This document shows positions 21,683 to 30,860 of a DNA stretch of 64,000 bases, in pieces. The notes under the pieces were generated by a model. That model had not been told where the DNA came from. It ran no database searches and saw only the letters and a list, made by a program, of their open reading frames with translations. The stretch covers positions 1 through 64,000 of the forward strand of contig SVEZ01000005.1 of the NCBI GenBank assembly GCA_015057115.1, written 5' to 3'. Numbering within the stretch: position 1 is the stretch's first letter; each line of letters begins with the position of its first letter. This stretch comes from Lachnospiraceae bacterium. Its GTDB lineage: Bacteria; Bacillota; Clostridia; Lachnospirales; Lachnospiraceae. The position numbers and the translations under genes are program-made.

Positions 21683-22387
21683 CTAGTTATCCTCCAACTT
21701 ATAACCCACACCCCAAACAGTCTTAATAAACTTAGGTTTCCGACTGTTTTCTTTCATCTTTTCCCGGAGTCTTGCAATATGTACAAAAACCGTATTGTTA
21801 CTTTCAAAATATTGTTCCTTCCAAACGGCTTCAAACAATTCCTCCGACGTTACCGCCTGATTCATGTGACGGCACAAATACAGCATAATATCGAACTCCG
21901 TCGGCGTTAAATTAAGATCTTCTCCATACAAACGGCAAGTATGCTGCATAGCATCCAATTCCAGCCCCCGAAGCTCATAGGATTCTGCCTCCGGCTCATT
22001 TTTCAGTTCACGATTGTATTGTCCCGCTCTGCGCAACTGCCCCTTTACTCTGGCCACCAGTTCCAATGGCAAAAAGGGCTTGGTCAGGTAATCATCCGCA
22101 CCCATAACAATTCCGTTGATGCGATCCATTTCCTCTACTTTGGCGGTCAACATTATAATGGGGAAAAAGAAATCCTTCCGAATCTCTCGGCAAAGCGTAA
22201 AACCATCCATATCCGGAAGCATGACGTCCAGGACTGCCAAATCGATATCCCCCTCCTGAATCCGCTTTAATGCATCCGTGGCATTATAATATGTAAACAC
22301 CCGGTATCCTTCATTTTGTAAATATACTTCCACCAGGTCCGCTATTTCTTTTTCATCGTCTACCACAACAATCTGCTGTTCTTTCAT
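21683..22387 (-). CDS. OmpR/VanR-like response regulator
   Basis: VVDDEKEIADLV...LAVLDVMLPDMDGFTLC; winged-helix LTPTEFDIMLYLCRH...VWGVGYKLE. Confidence 0.95.
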   Translation of the reverse strand: MKEQQIVVVDDEKEIADLVEVYLQNEGYRVFTYYNATDALKRIQEGDIDLAVLDVMLPDMDGFTLCREIRKDFFFPIIMLTAKVEEMDRINGIVMGADDYLTKPFLPLELVARVKGQLRRAGQYNRELKNEPEAESYELRGLELDAMQHTCRLYGEDLNLTPTEFDIMLYLCRHMNQAVTSEELFEAVWKEQYFESNNTVFVHIARLREKMKENSRKPKFIKTVWGVGYKLEDN

Positions 22388-22428
22388 GTTTTCTTCCTCG
22401 TGTCTATTTTATCCCGGTCCTTTTCCAA

Positions 22429-22902
22429 TCAAGCCTTCCTCTTACGCTCACGTGCTCGCTCAATCAAGGCTTCCGCTTCGTTAAAAGCCTCCGGCAAATA
22501 CTCCGCCTGCCATTCTTTCCCCTTCTTCTCCTGTGCCTTGATTTTTTCCCAGGCTACATGCTGTTCTTCCACAGAGGCATAATTTACACCACTGAATACA
22601 TGGGGATGACGACGAATCATTTTTTCCGAAATGCCTTCCACCACATCATCAAAGGTAAAAAGCCCTTCTTCTTCGGCAATTACCGCATGAAACATCACCT
22701 GCAAAAGCAAGTCTCCCAGCTCTTCCTTCAAATTCTCCGAATTTCCGGTTTCTTTTAATATATTAATTCCACTAATTACTTCTGCCGCCTCTTCAATGCA
22801 GGCCGGCTTCAGACTCTCATGGGTCTGCACCTTATCCCAGGGGCAGCCGTTTTCGCTGCGTAGGGTTTCTACTACGTTCTTTAAGTTTTCGATCTTAGTC
22901 AT
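22429..22902 (-). CDS. mazG: MazG nucleotide pyrophosphohydrolase domain protein
   Basis: LRSENGCPWDKVQTHESLKPACIEEAAEV...ELGDLLLQVMFHAVIAEEEG. Confidence 0.92.
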   Translation of the reverse strand: MTKIENLKNVVETLRSENGCPWDKVQTHESLKPACIEEAAEVISGINILKETGNSENLKEELGDLLLQVMFHAVIAEEEGLFTFDDVVEGISEKMIRRHPHVFSGVNYASVEEQHVAWEKIKAQEKKGKEWQAEYLPEAFNEAEALIERARERKRKA

Positions 22903-23470
22903 GATTTTCGCTCCATGTTGGTATTTCCTCTATCATTTTACATTCTTCGTCATTAAATGTAAACCGCACAATCCAAGGCATCACATCCTTGATCCGCAAA
23001 AAATCCTCATACCCAAATTCCGGACGGTAATAATTAATAATGGTGCTAAGAGCGGTTCCATGGGTTCCGATCACAAGCGTTTTTCCATCATGTTCTTTTA
23101 AAGCCTCTTGAAGTGCATGAATGTTTCTATCCTGCACCTCTTTTAAGCTCTCGCCGCCTTCCAGCTTCCAGCCAAAATCCGACCACTGGCGCATGGCATA
23201 TTCCCTGAAATTTTCCACCCAGGCACCAACAGCCCGCTCCCGAAAATCCGGTTCTAAATGAATTTCAAGCCCGGCAGCTTCCGTAAAGTCCTGTATTGTA
23301 TCAACCGCCCTTTTATAGGGGCTGGAATAGGCCACCTGAATTCCCTTATCTTTCAGGAATTCGGTGACCTTCTTCGCATCTTCCAGTCCCCTTGTGGTCA
23401 GCTCTCTTGTTAAATCATCATGATTATCATAATTTGGCTCCGCATGCCGCACAAAGTAGATTGTTGTCAT
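22895..23470 (-). CDS. Histidine phosphatase family protein
   Basis: IYFVRHAEPNYD RHG-like motif; LVIGTHGTAL. Confidence 0.9.
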   Translation of the reverse strand: MTTIYFVRHAEPNYDNHDDLTRELTTRGLEDAKKVTEFLKDKGIQVAYSSPYKRAVDTIQDFTEAAGLEIHLEPDFRERAVGAWVENFREYAMRQWSDFGWKLEGGESLKEVQDRNIHALQEALKEHDGKTLVIGTHGTALSTIINYYRPEFGYEDFLRIKDVMPWIVRFTFNDEECKMIEEIPTWSENHD

Positions 23471-23472
23471 TT

Positions 23473-23793
23473 TTACTTGTCTCCTACAAATTTCACTGCT
23501 GTCCCGTAAACCATAATTTCACTGGCTCCCTGCATTACTGCGGATGAAGCGTAACGTACATTAATGACTGCATCCGCACCAAGGGAAACCGCCTGGTCTA
23601 CCATACGTTTGGTAGCGATGGAACGAGCTTCCTCCATCATTTCGGTGTAACCTTTGATTTCACCGCCCACGATGGTCTTCATGCCGGCCATAAAATCCTT
23701 ACCAATGTGCTTGGACTGAACAATACCACCCTGTACAATACCTAAATCCTCAATTTCTTTTCCCGGAACATAATCAATACTTAGAAGCTTCAT
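23473..23793 (-). CDS. YbjQ/UPF0145 family protein
   Basis: TIVGGEIKGYTEMMEEARSIATKRMVDQAVSLGADAVINVRY. Confidence 0.92.
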   Translation of the reverse strand: MKLLSIDYVPGKEIEDLGIVQGGIVQSKHIGKDFMAGMKTIVGGEIKGYTEMMEEARSIATKRMVDQAVSLGADAVINVRYASSAVMQGASEIMVYGTAVKFVGDK

Positions 23794-24418
23794 TTTCTTC
23801 TCCTCCTTTAATCTCTTTTAATCGAAGAACCAATGCCACTAGAATTCCAACCACAGGAATTCCTGCCGATACCGTTACCAAAAAGATTACCCATACCGGA
23901 ACGTCCGGATCCTGGTGTGCTCCCCACCAGAAAAATCCCAGAAAAATGCCGATAAATAAAATCACCACACTTCCGGCAACAATGGATGCCAGGCTTTTCT
24001 GCCGTTGGTCTTTTTTTCGAACATCAACCATGGCATGCCCCTCCTTTTCCATTTTATTACCCTGAGTCACATAGATGGAAAAATCATCGTCCCGAAAGTC
24101 TATATTATTCTGAAGCATTTGATCACAAAGTTCTTTGTTCTTCCGGAGTGTAGCTTCCTTTTCTGACAAACGGTTCCGCTGAAAAACAAGCACCTCTGAA
24201 AAATTCTTCCTATCATCAAACATCTCCCGAATCTCTTCAATGGAAATGTCCATCATCCGCAGCATTTTGATGGTTTTCAAAATATGAACATCTTCCTCGG
24301 AATACACCCGATATCCATTGGACTGATTTCGCTCCGGATGCAAAAGCCCCTGCTCTTCGTAAAAGCGGATATTCTTTTTTGTAATTCCGACCTGACTTTC
24401 TACTTCGTTAATCTTCAT
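23774..24418 (-). CDS. MerR-family regulator with C-terminal membrane domain (two predicted TM segments)
   Basis: EVESQVGITKKNIRFYEEQGLLHPERNQSNGYRVYSEEDV; then SIVAGSVVILFIGIFLGFFWW and VWVIFLVTVSAGIPVVGILVALVL. Confidence 0.9.
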   Translation of the reverse strand: MKINEVESQVGITKKNIRFYEEQGLLHPERNQSNGYRVYSEEDVHILKTIKMLRMMDISIEEIREMFDDRKNFSEVLVFQRNRLSEKEATLRKNKELCDQMLQNNIDFRDDDFSIYVTQGNKMEKEGHAMVDVRKKDQRQKSLASIVAGSVVILFIGIFLGFFWWGAHQDPDVPVWVIFLVTVSAGIPVVGILVALVLRLKEIKGGEENEASKY

Positions 24419-24439
24419 CTAGTGCCTCCTGATGGGATA

Positions 24440-24470
24440 ATCCTACACCTTCCACTTGGTGGAAGGTCAA
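24440..24470 (-). promoter_or_regulatory. MerR-type promoter/operator (19-bp spacer, inverted repeat ACCTTCCAC-CAA-GTGGAAGGT)
   Basis: Minus strand TTGACC-19 bp-TAGGAT with 9-bp perfect inverted arms in the spacer. Confidence 0.85.
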
Positions 24471-24490
24471 TACTTTTTTGAAAAATTTTT

Positions 24491-24522
24491 TAAAATACCG
24501 TGCAGAAACCTTTCTGCACGGC
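24491..24522 (-). terminator. Intrinsic terminator downstream of the HIT gene
   Basis: CCGTGCAGAAA-GG-TTTCTGCACGG then TATTTTAAAAAATTTTT on minus strand. Confidence 0.85.
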
Positions 24523-24529
24523 ATTTGAT

Positions 24530-24943
24530 CTACTTTAACTTTCCAAAAATCTCATCCATCTCCGCATCCGCAACTTCTGCATGATTCCAAATCAGTTTCT
24601 CCTGATTGTGGTCTCCGTTATAACGTGGAATCAGATGCAAATGAAAATGTTTCACTGTCTGATTTGCTGCCTCACCATTATTCTGAACGATATTCAAGCC
24701 GTCACAGGAAAGCGCAGCTTTCATCTTCGTTGCAATCTTCTTTGCCAACGGCATCATCTTTGTTGCTTCTTCCTCCCCCAACGTAAATAAATCATCAAAA
24801 TGATTCTTCGGAATAATCAAGCAATGACCCTTCTCTGCCGGCTCGATATCCATAATCACACGGAATAATTCATCCTCATACACGGTTCTGGAAGGAATTT
24901 CCCCAGCCGCAATCTTACAAAAAATGCAATCTTCTTTTCTCAT
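24530..24943 (-). CDS. HIT family protein
   Basis: CIFCKIAAGEIPSRTVYED; HFHLHLIPR HIT motif. Confidence 0.95.
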   Translation of the reverse strand: MRKEDCIFCKIAAGEIPSRTVYEDELFRVIMDIEPAEKGHCLIIPKNHFDDLFTLGEEEATKMMPLAKKIATKMKAALSCDGLNIVQNNGEAANQTVKHFHLHLIPRYNGDHNQEKLIWNHAEVADAEMDEIFGKLK

Positions 24944-24954
24944 TTTGCTTCCTC

Positions 24955-25956
24955 CTATTTATCTTCGCTGAAAATAAACAACCGATCCAAATTTCTAAGT
25001 ACTTTGAAATCGCCCTTAGCGGACATTGCACCGGTCATAAACGCCTTCTGGAAGGTCATTCTTCCGTCTAAAATATTCTCAAGTACCTCCACAGATACCT
25101 TAATGTACTCGTCCACATGTCCTTCCTGACCATAGAAGCAATTCAGTACTCCGTTCTCCACATGCAGAATCAGCGGTTTTCTTTTACCCTCTATCATCAA
25201 CGAATAGGTTGCGTCACAATCATTCTGGCTGACAAAATGGGATTCAAATTCAATGATGTAAGCATTCTCTTCATCCTGAGCGCTCTCACCAATCTTATTC
25301 TTGAACATATCCGCAAGTTCTGCTAAATCTTCCTTTTGTTTTCTTACATACTCATCATCCGATACATATTTGGAAAGCTGTTCGCTTTCCTGCGGTGTCA
25401 ACTCAAGTTGTCCCTTCTTTGCCACCGTTCGGCTTACCGCCTGGGAAGAGCTTGGCAAACTCTTAATCTTCTGAGAAATGGTGCGGTACATATTCTCTGC
25501 CTTCTTTTCAATAATCAGGTTATATTCCTCACTCATCTGGAAGGTCAAAAGATCCTCTACATAACCGTTTAATCCACTACATGGAAGTCCTCCCAAGGTA
25601 TCCCATGCGCCCACAAGAGTAACATATGCCTCTCGCTCACCATAGGTTGTGGACATAACCACCGGCTGCATATAAATCTGGCTAATCTTTTCCTTATCCG
25701 CATAGAGCCAGCACGCATCCAAAAACTGATGCATATATCCGCCGATTCCCAACCATTCCACAGTAGTTGCAAAAATAACGCCGTCCGCATCCTTCAAAGT
25801 CTGTGGAAGTGTGGCAATACTGTTCTTGTGCTCATAAATATTGTAGCGTTCCACTTTTACACGAAGCTCTTCTAAAACCTCCGTCATCTTATCCATTACG
25901 TAAATGGTTGGATCATCTAACAGTCCGCGTCCACCATAGTAAATATTAATCTTCAT
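24955..25956 (-). CDS. Flavodoxin/FMN-reductase-like domain fused to C-terminal SCP2-like domain
   Basis: Rossmann-like N-terminus with DGVIFATTVEWLGIGGYMHQFLDACW; C-terminal LENILDGRMTFQKAFMTGAMSAKGDFKVLRNLDRLF typical of SCP2. Confidence 0.75.
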   Translation of the reverse strand: MKINIYYGGRGLLDDPTIYVMDKMTEVLEELRVKVERYNIYEHKNSIATLPQTLKDADGVIFATTVEWLGIGGYMHQFLDACWLYADKEKISQIYMQPVVMSTTYGEREAYVTLVGAWDTLGGLPCSGLNGYVEDLLTFQMSEEYNLIIEKKAENMYRTISQKIKSLPSSSQAVSRTVAKKGQLELTPQESEQLSKYVSDDEYVRKQKEDLAELADMFKNKIGESAQDEENAYIIEFESHFVSQNDCDATYSLMIEGKRKPLILHVENGVLNCFYGQEGHVDEYIKVSVEVLENILDGRMTFQKAFMTGAMSAKGDFKVLRNLDRLFIFSEDK

Positions 25957-26590
25957 AAGACGATTTTCCTTTCCGTTTCCGTCTTCCCACTATCATTGCC
26001 AACAGGAATCCGGAAAATAGTCCTGTAACATGTGCGTAATTATCTACTCCGGTAGAAGTAAATCCGGAGTACAGCGTAAGAGCAATACAAATACCCATAC
26101 GTTTTACTGTCAGTTCCTCCAAATGTCCTCTGTGATAGATTACCAGGAAAAACAACGCTCCCAGCACACCAAAAATGGCTCCGGAAGCACCTGCTCCCAC
26201 CCCATAATCTCCATTCCTATATGAAATATAAGAAGATGCATAGGCGCCGGCAAGTCCGGATCCTAAGTAGATTATCAGATAGCGAAGCTTTCCAACCGCC
26301 CTTTCCAGATTATCTCCCAAAAAGAACAGCACCAGCATATTATTTGCCAAATGCTGAATTCCAAAGTGCATGAACATAGAAAAAAACAATCTATAATACT
26401 CTTTTCCTTCCATAATCGCCGGCGGATAGTTTGCACCGCAGCGAAACATGAAGGCCGGATTCTCCGTACTTCCAAGCACCTCCAGGAGAATAAATACTAC
26501 GATATTTACTGCGATAATCAACATGTTGGTCATGGAACGCAATTCCCCATCCGGGCGGTAAATTATTTCTCTAAAATCAAGCATTTGCAC
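25946..26590 (-). CDS. Rhomboid family intramembrane serine protease
   Basis: HFGIQHLANNMLVLFFLG; GVGAGASGAIFGVLGAL (GxSG); YAHVTGLFSGFLLA. Confidence 0.95.
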   Translation of the reverse strand: MQMLDFREIIYRPDGELRSMTNMLIIAVNIVVFILLEVLGSTENPAFMFRCGANYPPAIMEGKEYYRLFFSMFMHFGIQHLANNMLVLFFLGDNLERAVGKLRYLIIYLGSGLAGAYASSYISYRNGDYGVGAGASGAIFGVLGALFFLVIYHRGHLEELTVKRMGICIALTLYSGFTSTGVDNYAHVTGLFSGFLLAMIVGRRKRKGKSSYED

Positions 26591-26661
26591 ATGTCCCTAC
26601 TTTTTTCATTATCTTAACTATAAAAGCCTCGTTTCCAAAAGTCAAGACCTTGTTGGATTAC

Positions 26662-27795
26662 CTATACCTCACGATATACCAAATGACTTGTGCCAACTAC
26701 AATTTCATCCTGCGGCTTCAACAAAACCCGCTCTTTCAAATTTAACTGGATCCCATTCAAAAATGTTCCATTTAAAGAATTCAAATCCTCTAAATAATAC
26801 CCGTCCTCCTCCCTCTTAATTAACGCATGCACTCTGCTTACCGATGCATCTTCAACAATCAAATCCGCAAATTCCTTTCTTTTCCCAAGAACATATTGTG
26901 GATTGGTCAGGGCTACATCCGGTTCCCGGTTATCTTCAAAATGAATATACGCCGTCCCGTTTTTAATAAGATTTTCACCTATCATCTGTGTCCTGGAATC
27001 TTCCACCGGTTCCTCCGGACGTACCACGAACTCATCTTCCCAAACCTCCGGCTTCAAATCCTTATATTGCCGGATTTTCTTTTTAACCTCCCATTTTCGA
27101 TCCAAAAACCAGTTCCTTGCAACACGTCCCAAAAAGGTTTCCTTCCCCGAACTATCCTTTTCTTCGTTTAAATCCAACCTCTCCAACGGCGGGTCTTCAC
27201 AAATCAATGGATAAGTCTGTGGCTCTTCCACCTCCGTTGTTTCCCGCTCCTTCACTACCAAAGCATCCTGAATGCAACCGTTTTCCCGCCGCAATACATC
27301 ATAGGCATGGAATAGATATTGTACATAGCTTCCTTCTCCATTGGCCGATTCCTTAATCAAATTATCCAAAACCTCAAGGAGTCTTTCCTTTAAAGATACT
27401 TCCTCCTCCTGACGAATGGGTTCATATGGAAAATACACCCGATTTCCGTCCGGAGAAAAATAAATCTGTGAAAGACTAACACCTTCCTCCCGTAAAAGAT
27501 ACCCTTCTACATCCTCCAGCATACGTTTCATGCCGGCCATCAGATTTCGCAGTTCACGCTCTCCAAATCGCCCGGTTTTCTGCATATCCTCCATAGATTG
27601 CAGCCCGGTAATCTTATACCAAAACTGCCCCTTCCCATCTGCCACCATAAATTCAACCGGTAGCAACCCATATAGCTGATTCCGCCGAATCATTTCCAGC
27701 TCGTGGATTAACAACTTCCCTTCCGAAAAGGTAAACACTTGATAACTCTCATTCAGTTTTCTCCGAAACTCTATGCTCTGACTTAAACTGCTCAT
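26662..27795 (-). CDS. DUF6382-like / FHA domain protein at the end of the tad locus
   Basis: C-terminal FHA: VSRVHALIKREEDGYYLEDLNSLNGTFLNG. Confidence 0.88.
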   Translation of the reverse strand: MSSLSQSIEFRRKLNESYQVFTFSEGKLLIHELEMIRRNQLYGLLPVEFMVADGKGQFWYKITGLQSMEDMQKTGRFGERELRNLMAGMKRMLEDVEGYLLREEGVSLSQIYFSPDGNRVYFPYEPIRQEEEVSLKERLLEVLDNLIKESANGEGSYVQYLFHAYDVLRRENGCIQDALVVKERETTEVEEPQTYPLICEDPPLERLDLNEEKDSSGKETFLGRVARNWFLDRKWEVKKKIRQYKDLKPEVWEDEFVVRPEEPVEDSRTQMIGENLIKNGTAYIHFEDNREPDVALTNPQYVLGKRKEFADLIVEDASVSRVHALIKREEDGYYLEDLNSLNGTFLNGIQLNLKERVLLKPQDEIVVGTSHLVYREV

Positions 27796-27997
27796 AAATA
27801 CTTCCCCCTGCTCTTTTTAAACGTAGGGCTTTTGCCGGTGAAATCTTTCCCATTTTTATCTCCTGTTGGCTTTTTTTGCTGCAATCCATATACATGTTTA
27901 TCGATAGTTGCATAAAGCCCCCAAATGTAAGCATCATCACACAAGCAATCACCGCCGCCTCCACCGTTAAAATTGCCCTACATCGTTTTTTTCTCAT
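27749..27997 (-). CDS. Small TadE-like pseudopilin
   Basis: MRKKRCRAILTVEAAVIACVMMLTFGGFM: class III-like prepilin signal with Glu+5. Confidence 0.65.
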   Translation of the reverse strand: MRKKRCRAILTVEAAVIACVMMLTFGGFMQLSINMYMDCSKKSQQEIKMGKISPAKALRLKRAGGSIYEQFKSEHRVSEKTE

Positions 27998-28470
27998 AAT
28001 ACAAACCTTCCTGCTTCTAACAAAATACTTCCATAAGACACCAGTAAAAACGGAATGAAAGGCATTTCCGCCTTGCTCGGCCTCTTTTCTTTGACGTACT
28101 GTTTACCAATTTGAACAATGCCCCACAATGCCGCCAAAAAGATGGCTCTGGCAAAAAGCATCACCACCTGCGCAAATCCCAGATAAGCTCCACATACACA
28201 CAACACCAGCCCGTCTCCGGTTCCAATCATTTCCCGATAAAGCAAGCTTAAAAGAAGAACAGCCAATCCGAAAGCAATTCCTCCGCAAAACATCTGCCAG
28301 CTCAAATCCCGACAAATACATTGCCTGGTAATGGCACCGGTCAAAAATGCCATGGGCCACAAAACCTGAATACTGTGGTTTCTTACATCGTCAATACTTT
28401 CATATATAAGTAGCATCAATAATAATACTTCCATGCATACTTCACTCTTCGTAAGCTTCACCTCCGGCAC
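27994..28470 (-). CDS. A24-type prepilin peptidase (TadV/CpaA-like)
   Basis: SIDDVRNHSIQVLW and GTGDGLVLCVCGAYLG (GxGD-type aspartates). Confidence 0.85.
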   Translation of the reverse strand: MPEVKLTKSEVCMEVLLLMLLIYESIDDVRNHSIQVLWPMAFLTGAITRQCICRDLSWQMFCGGIAFGLAVLLLSLLYREMIGTGDGLVLCVCGAYLGFAQVVMLFARAIFLAALWGIVQIGKQYVKEKRPSKAEMPFIPFLLVSYGSILLEAGRFVL

Positions 28471-29164
28471 AATCCTTACAAGGCCGATATTTCCCCTTCA
28501 CCTCAGAAAAATGTACCCGTTTAATAAAGCGCAACAGATTCCTGCAAGTCTTGCGGCTATGATACCGGTTTCCGTCGGTAGTTATATACACTGTCTCCCC
28601 GGCGCTATTCCCGCAAGTTTCACAAGGATAATATTTGGCTCCGGACTGATTTCTATAGGATTCAATCCGGCTCAAAGATGCGGTTTTAATATGAATCAAT
28701 AAATGGTAGCAAGAACTGCTTCTGTGATATACCTTTCCGGTTTTCGTTATGTAAACATAATCCGACCCATCTTCTTCCCGTCGAAATCCCTGCCAATGTC
28801 TTACGTAGAATACATTTTTTCCAAGCATCAAGCGCATATGTTCCGGAAACGGCAATCGAGTTCTCTGTATAACCTGCAGCAAACTTCCTTCTTCCCTTTT
28901 TGTGGCAACGCAAAAAGGCGCATTTTTCCGATAGCGCTTCTGTAATGCCAGATTTCCTGCTGCAGTCAGAAAACCACCGGTTCCCTCCGGTTTCACAACC
29001 GAAAAACACCCCCCTTCCCGGCAGACCGGATACAGTGCCTGGGCATTCGCCATTTCTTTCTGTAAAATTGGGAAAAACAATACCATACAGGCCAGTAGCA
29101 TCGTAACCAAAAACATAACGATAGATGCTTCCACCGTAAGGCTTCCCCTCACCCTTTTCTTCAT
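28442..29164 (-). CDS. TadE-like pseudopilin with two C-terminal Cys/His modules
   Basis: RGSLTVEASIVM (Glu+5); duplicated VYITxxGxxYH...C...YxPCxxC; start set at ATG 29164 after GGAGG. Confidence 0.75.
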   Translation of the reverse strand: MKKRVRGSLTVEASIVMFLVTMLLACMVLFFPILQKEMANAQALYPVCREGGCFSVVKPEGTGGFLTAAGNLALQKRYRKNAPFCVATKREEGSLLQVIQRTRLPFPEHMRLMLGKNVFYVRHWQGFRREEDGSDYVYITKTGKVYHRSSSCYHLLIHIKTASLSRIESYRNQSGAKYYPCETCGNSAGETVYITTDGNRYHSRKTCRNLLRFIKRVHFSEVKGKYRPCKDCAGGEAYEE

Positions 29165-29273
29165 AATAAAAACCTCCATCAATAAAGCCATGTCTCCCTT
29201 CCTGATGATTATTGAGAATAGTAAGGCTTATCTTCGCCGCTTTATGGAAAACATGGCTTTTCTGACAGGCCTT

Positions 29274-30668
29274 TTAATTGTAATTTTCTTCCCAGATCAC
29301 CTGCGTGCTCAACCCGGTTTTCTGATACTTAGACAGGGATAAAACATTGGCAAATACCCACGGTATTTCCGCCTGAACCTTCCCCTTAATTCCGGTAATG
29401 GTGCGGTCCACATGAAAGCTTCCCACCTTTAAAGACGTATTCACTTCATGTTCCAAAATGTCCAGCGCCCTCCTGCCCCACACATCATGTCCTGTCATAA
29501 ACAACAGGAACTGCAAGTATTCTTCGTATCCCCACAGTCCGTTCTCTTCTTTGGAAAAAATCGAAAGCTTTTCTCCTGCCAAAAGTTTTCTAACATCATT
29601 TAATGCCTCTTCAAAAGACCAGGCCGCAATAATCCCCAGTTGAACTGCTTTTATCAAAACCGGATTACAGGTAAACCCCACTGCCGCAAGGGCGATTCCC
29701 TCTGCTTTCTCCATCTTAACCGGATCCTTCAGCATCCTGGCGAACTGCACCGCTTCCCGAATCAGTAAAATTCGCCTTGCAACAACCTCCAGATTCTCCG
29801 CATCTGATTTCCTTCCGGCAATAAGATATTCCGTCTGATACTGAAATACCTCTCCTTTGTCGTCTGCACTTTGGTAATTTCTGAAGTTTTTAACACAATA
29901 TAGATTTGCCAATACCAGTTCCGGAATAGTTACTCCTTCTCCTGCCGTACTTCCCCGCAGCAGTCTACGTTCGGAAGGACAATACTGCGGTAAAAGGGTT
30001 TTCGATGATGGCTCCTTTGGCAAATGTAAAAGAGAAAGAATAGGCTGACTTTTTCGCCTGGAATACTCTTCTATCTCTCCCACACAAATCTGCGACGGCT
30101 CTTCATCCTCCTCTACCTCCTGCATGGAGGTTGCAGTATCCAAGGCTTCCTGTGCATCTCCAACATGAGCTTCCGTATCATTCTCCCGTTGAAAATCTTC
30201 GAAATCGGACAATGTCCTTTCTACTTCCTTTTCTTTTCCTTCCGGCAAAACCGGCAGCATACATTTTGCCGCCTGTTTTAAAAATACCTGCCCATCATAA
30301 TCCGACAACAATTGTACCTGTTCATCCGTCAATTCCATTTGGCTATAATTTAAAAAGGATATCCCCGGTTCTTTAGACGCCGATTCTTTTTCCAGGGAGA
30401 ACTCCTCGGATACCAGACGATTGCCCACTGACTCTCCCTGTCCCATTTGGCTGTATTCCTCATCCAAACCCAGCAAACCATATTTTTCATAAAGTTCCGC
30501 CTGATAATTGGAAAAAATATTCTGCCCCAACAATTTCACCCTATAGGGAGCCAACTGTTTCATCTCTGTAACCCGGGCACCTTCTAGTAACGCACAAATC
30601 AGTCCGGCTATCAGAACAAAAATCACCGCCGCCGCAGGCGAAAAGACTGCCGGAACCCGTCGCTCCAT
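29274..30668 (-). CDS. DUF5702-like tad-locus protein
   Basis: N-terminal TM (AAAVIFVLIAGLICALLEGARV), position directly downstream of flp. Confidence 0.7.
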   Translation of the reverse strand: MERRVPAVFSPAAAVIFVLIAGLICALLEGARVTEMKQLAPYRVKLLGQNIFSNYQAELYEKYGLLGLDEEYSQMGQGESVGNRLVSEEFSLEKESASKEPGISFLNYSQMELTDEQVQLLSDYDGQVFLKQAAKCMLPVLPEGKEKEVERTLSDFEDFQRENDTEAHVGDAQEALDTATSMQEVEEDEEPSQICVGEIEEYSRRKSQPILSLLHLPKEPSSKTLLPQYCPSERRLLRGSTAGEGVTIPELVLANLYCVKNFRNYQSADDKGEVFQYQTEYLIAGRKSDAENLEVVARRILLIREAVQFARMLKDPVKMEKAEGIALAAVGFTCNPVLIKAVQLGIIAAWSFEEALNDVRKLLAGEKLSIFSKEENGLWGYEEYLQFLLFMTGHDVWGRRALDILEHEVNTSLKVGSFHVDRTITGIKGKVQAEIPWVFANVLSLSKYQKTGLSTQVIWEENYN

Positions 30669-30832
30669 TACACCTCTCCCGCAGACTTGGTAATGGTGTC
30701 GAAAATACTGTTTACCAAATCGGTAATCTGCTCCTTAAATATTAATACCACCGCAATCAGTACCACCAATACCAAAATCAGCTCCACCGTAGTAATTCCA
30801 TCATTGTTCTTCCATAATGCCATTTTTCTCAT
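30668..30832 (-). CDS. Flp-like major prepilin (54 aa), absent from supplied ORF track
   Basis: Translated by eye: MRKMALWKNNDGITTVELILVLVVLIAVVLIFKEQITDLVNSIFDTITKSAGEV*; G/ITTVE prepilin site with Glu+5; SD AGGAGG upstream. Confidence 0.88.
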   Translation of the reverse strand: MRKMALWKNNDGITTVELILVLVVLIAVVLIFKEQITDLVNSIFDTITKSAGEV

Positions 30833-30860
30833 GTGCAATTCCTCCTATCCTTTATCTCAT

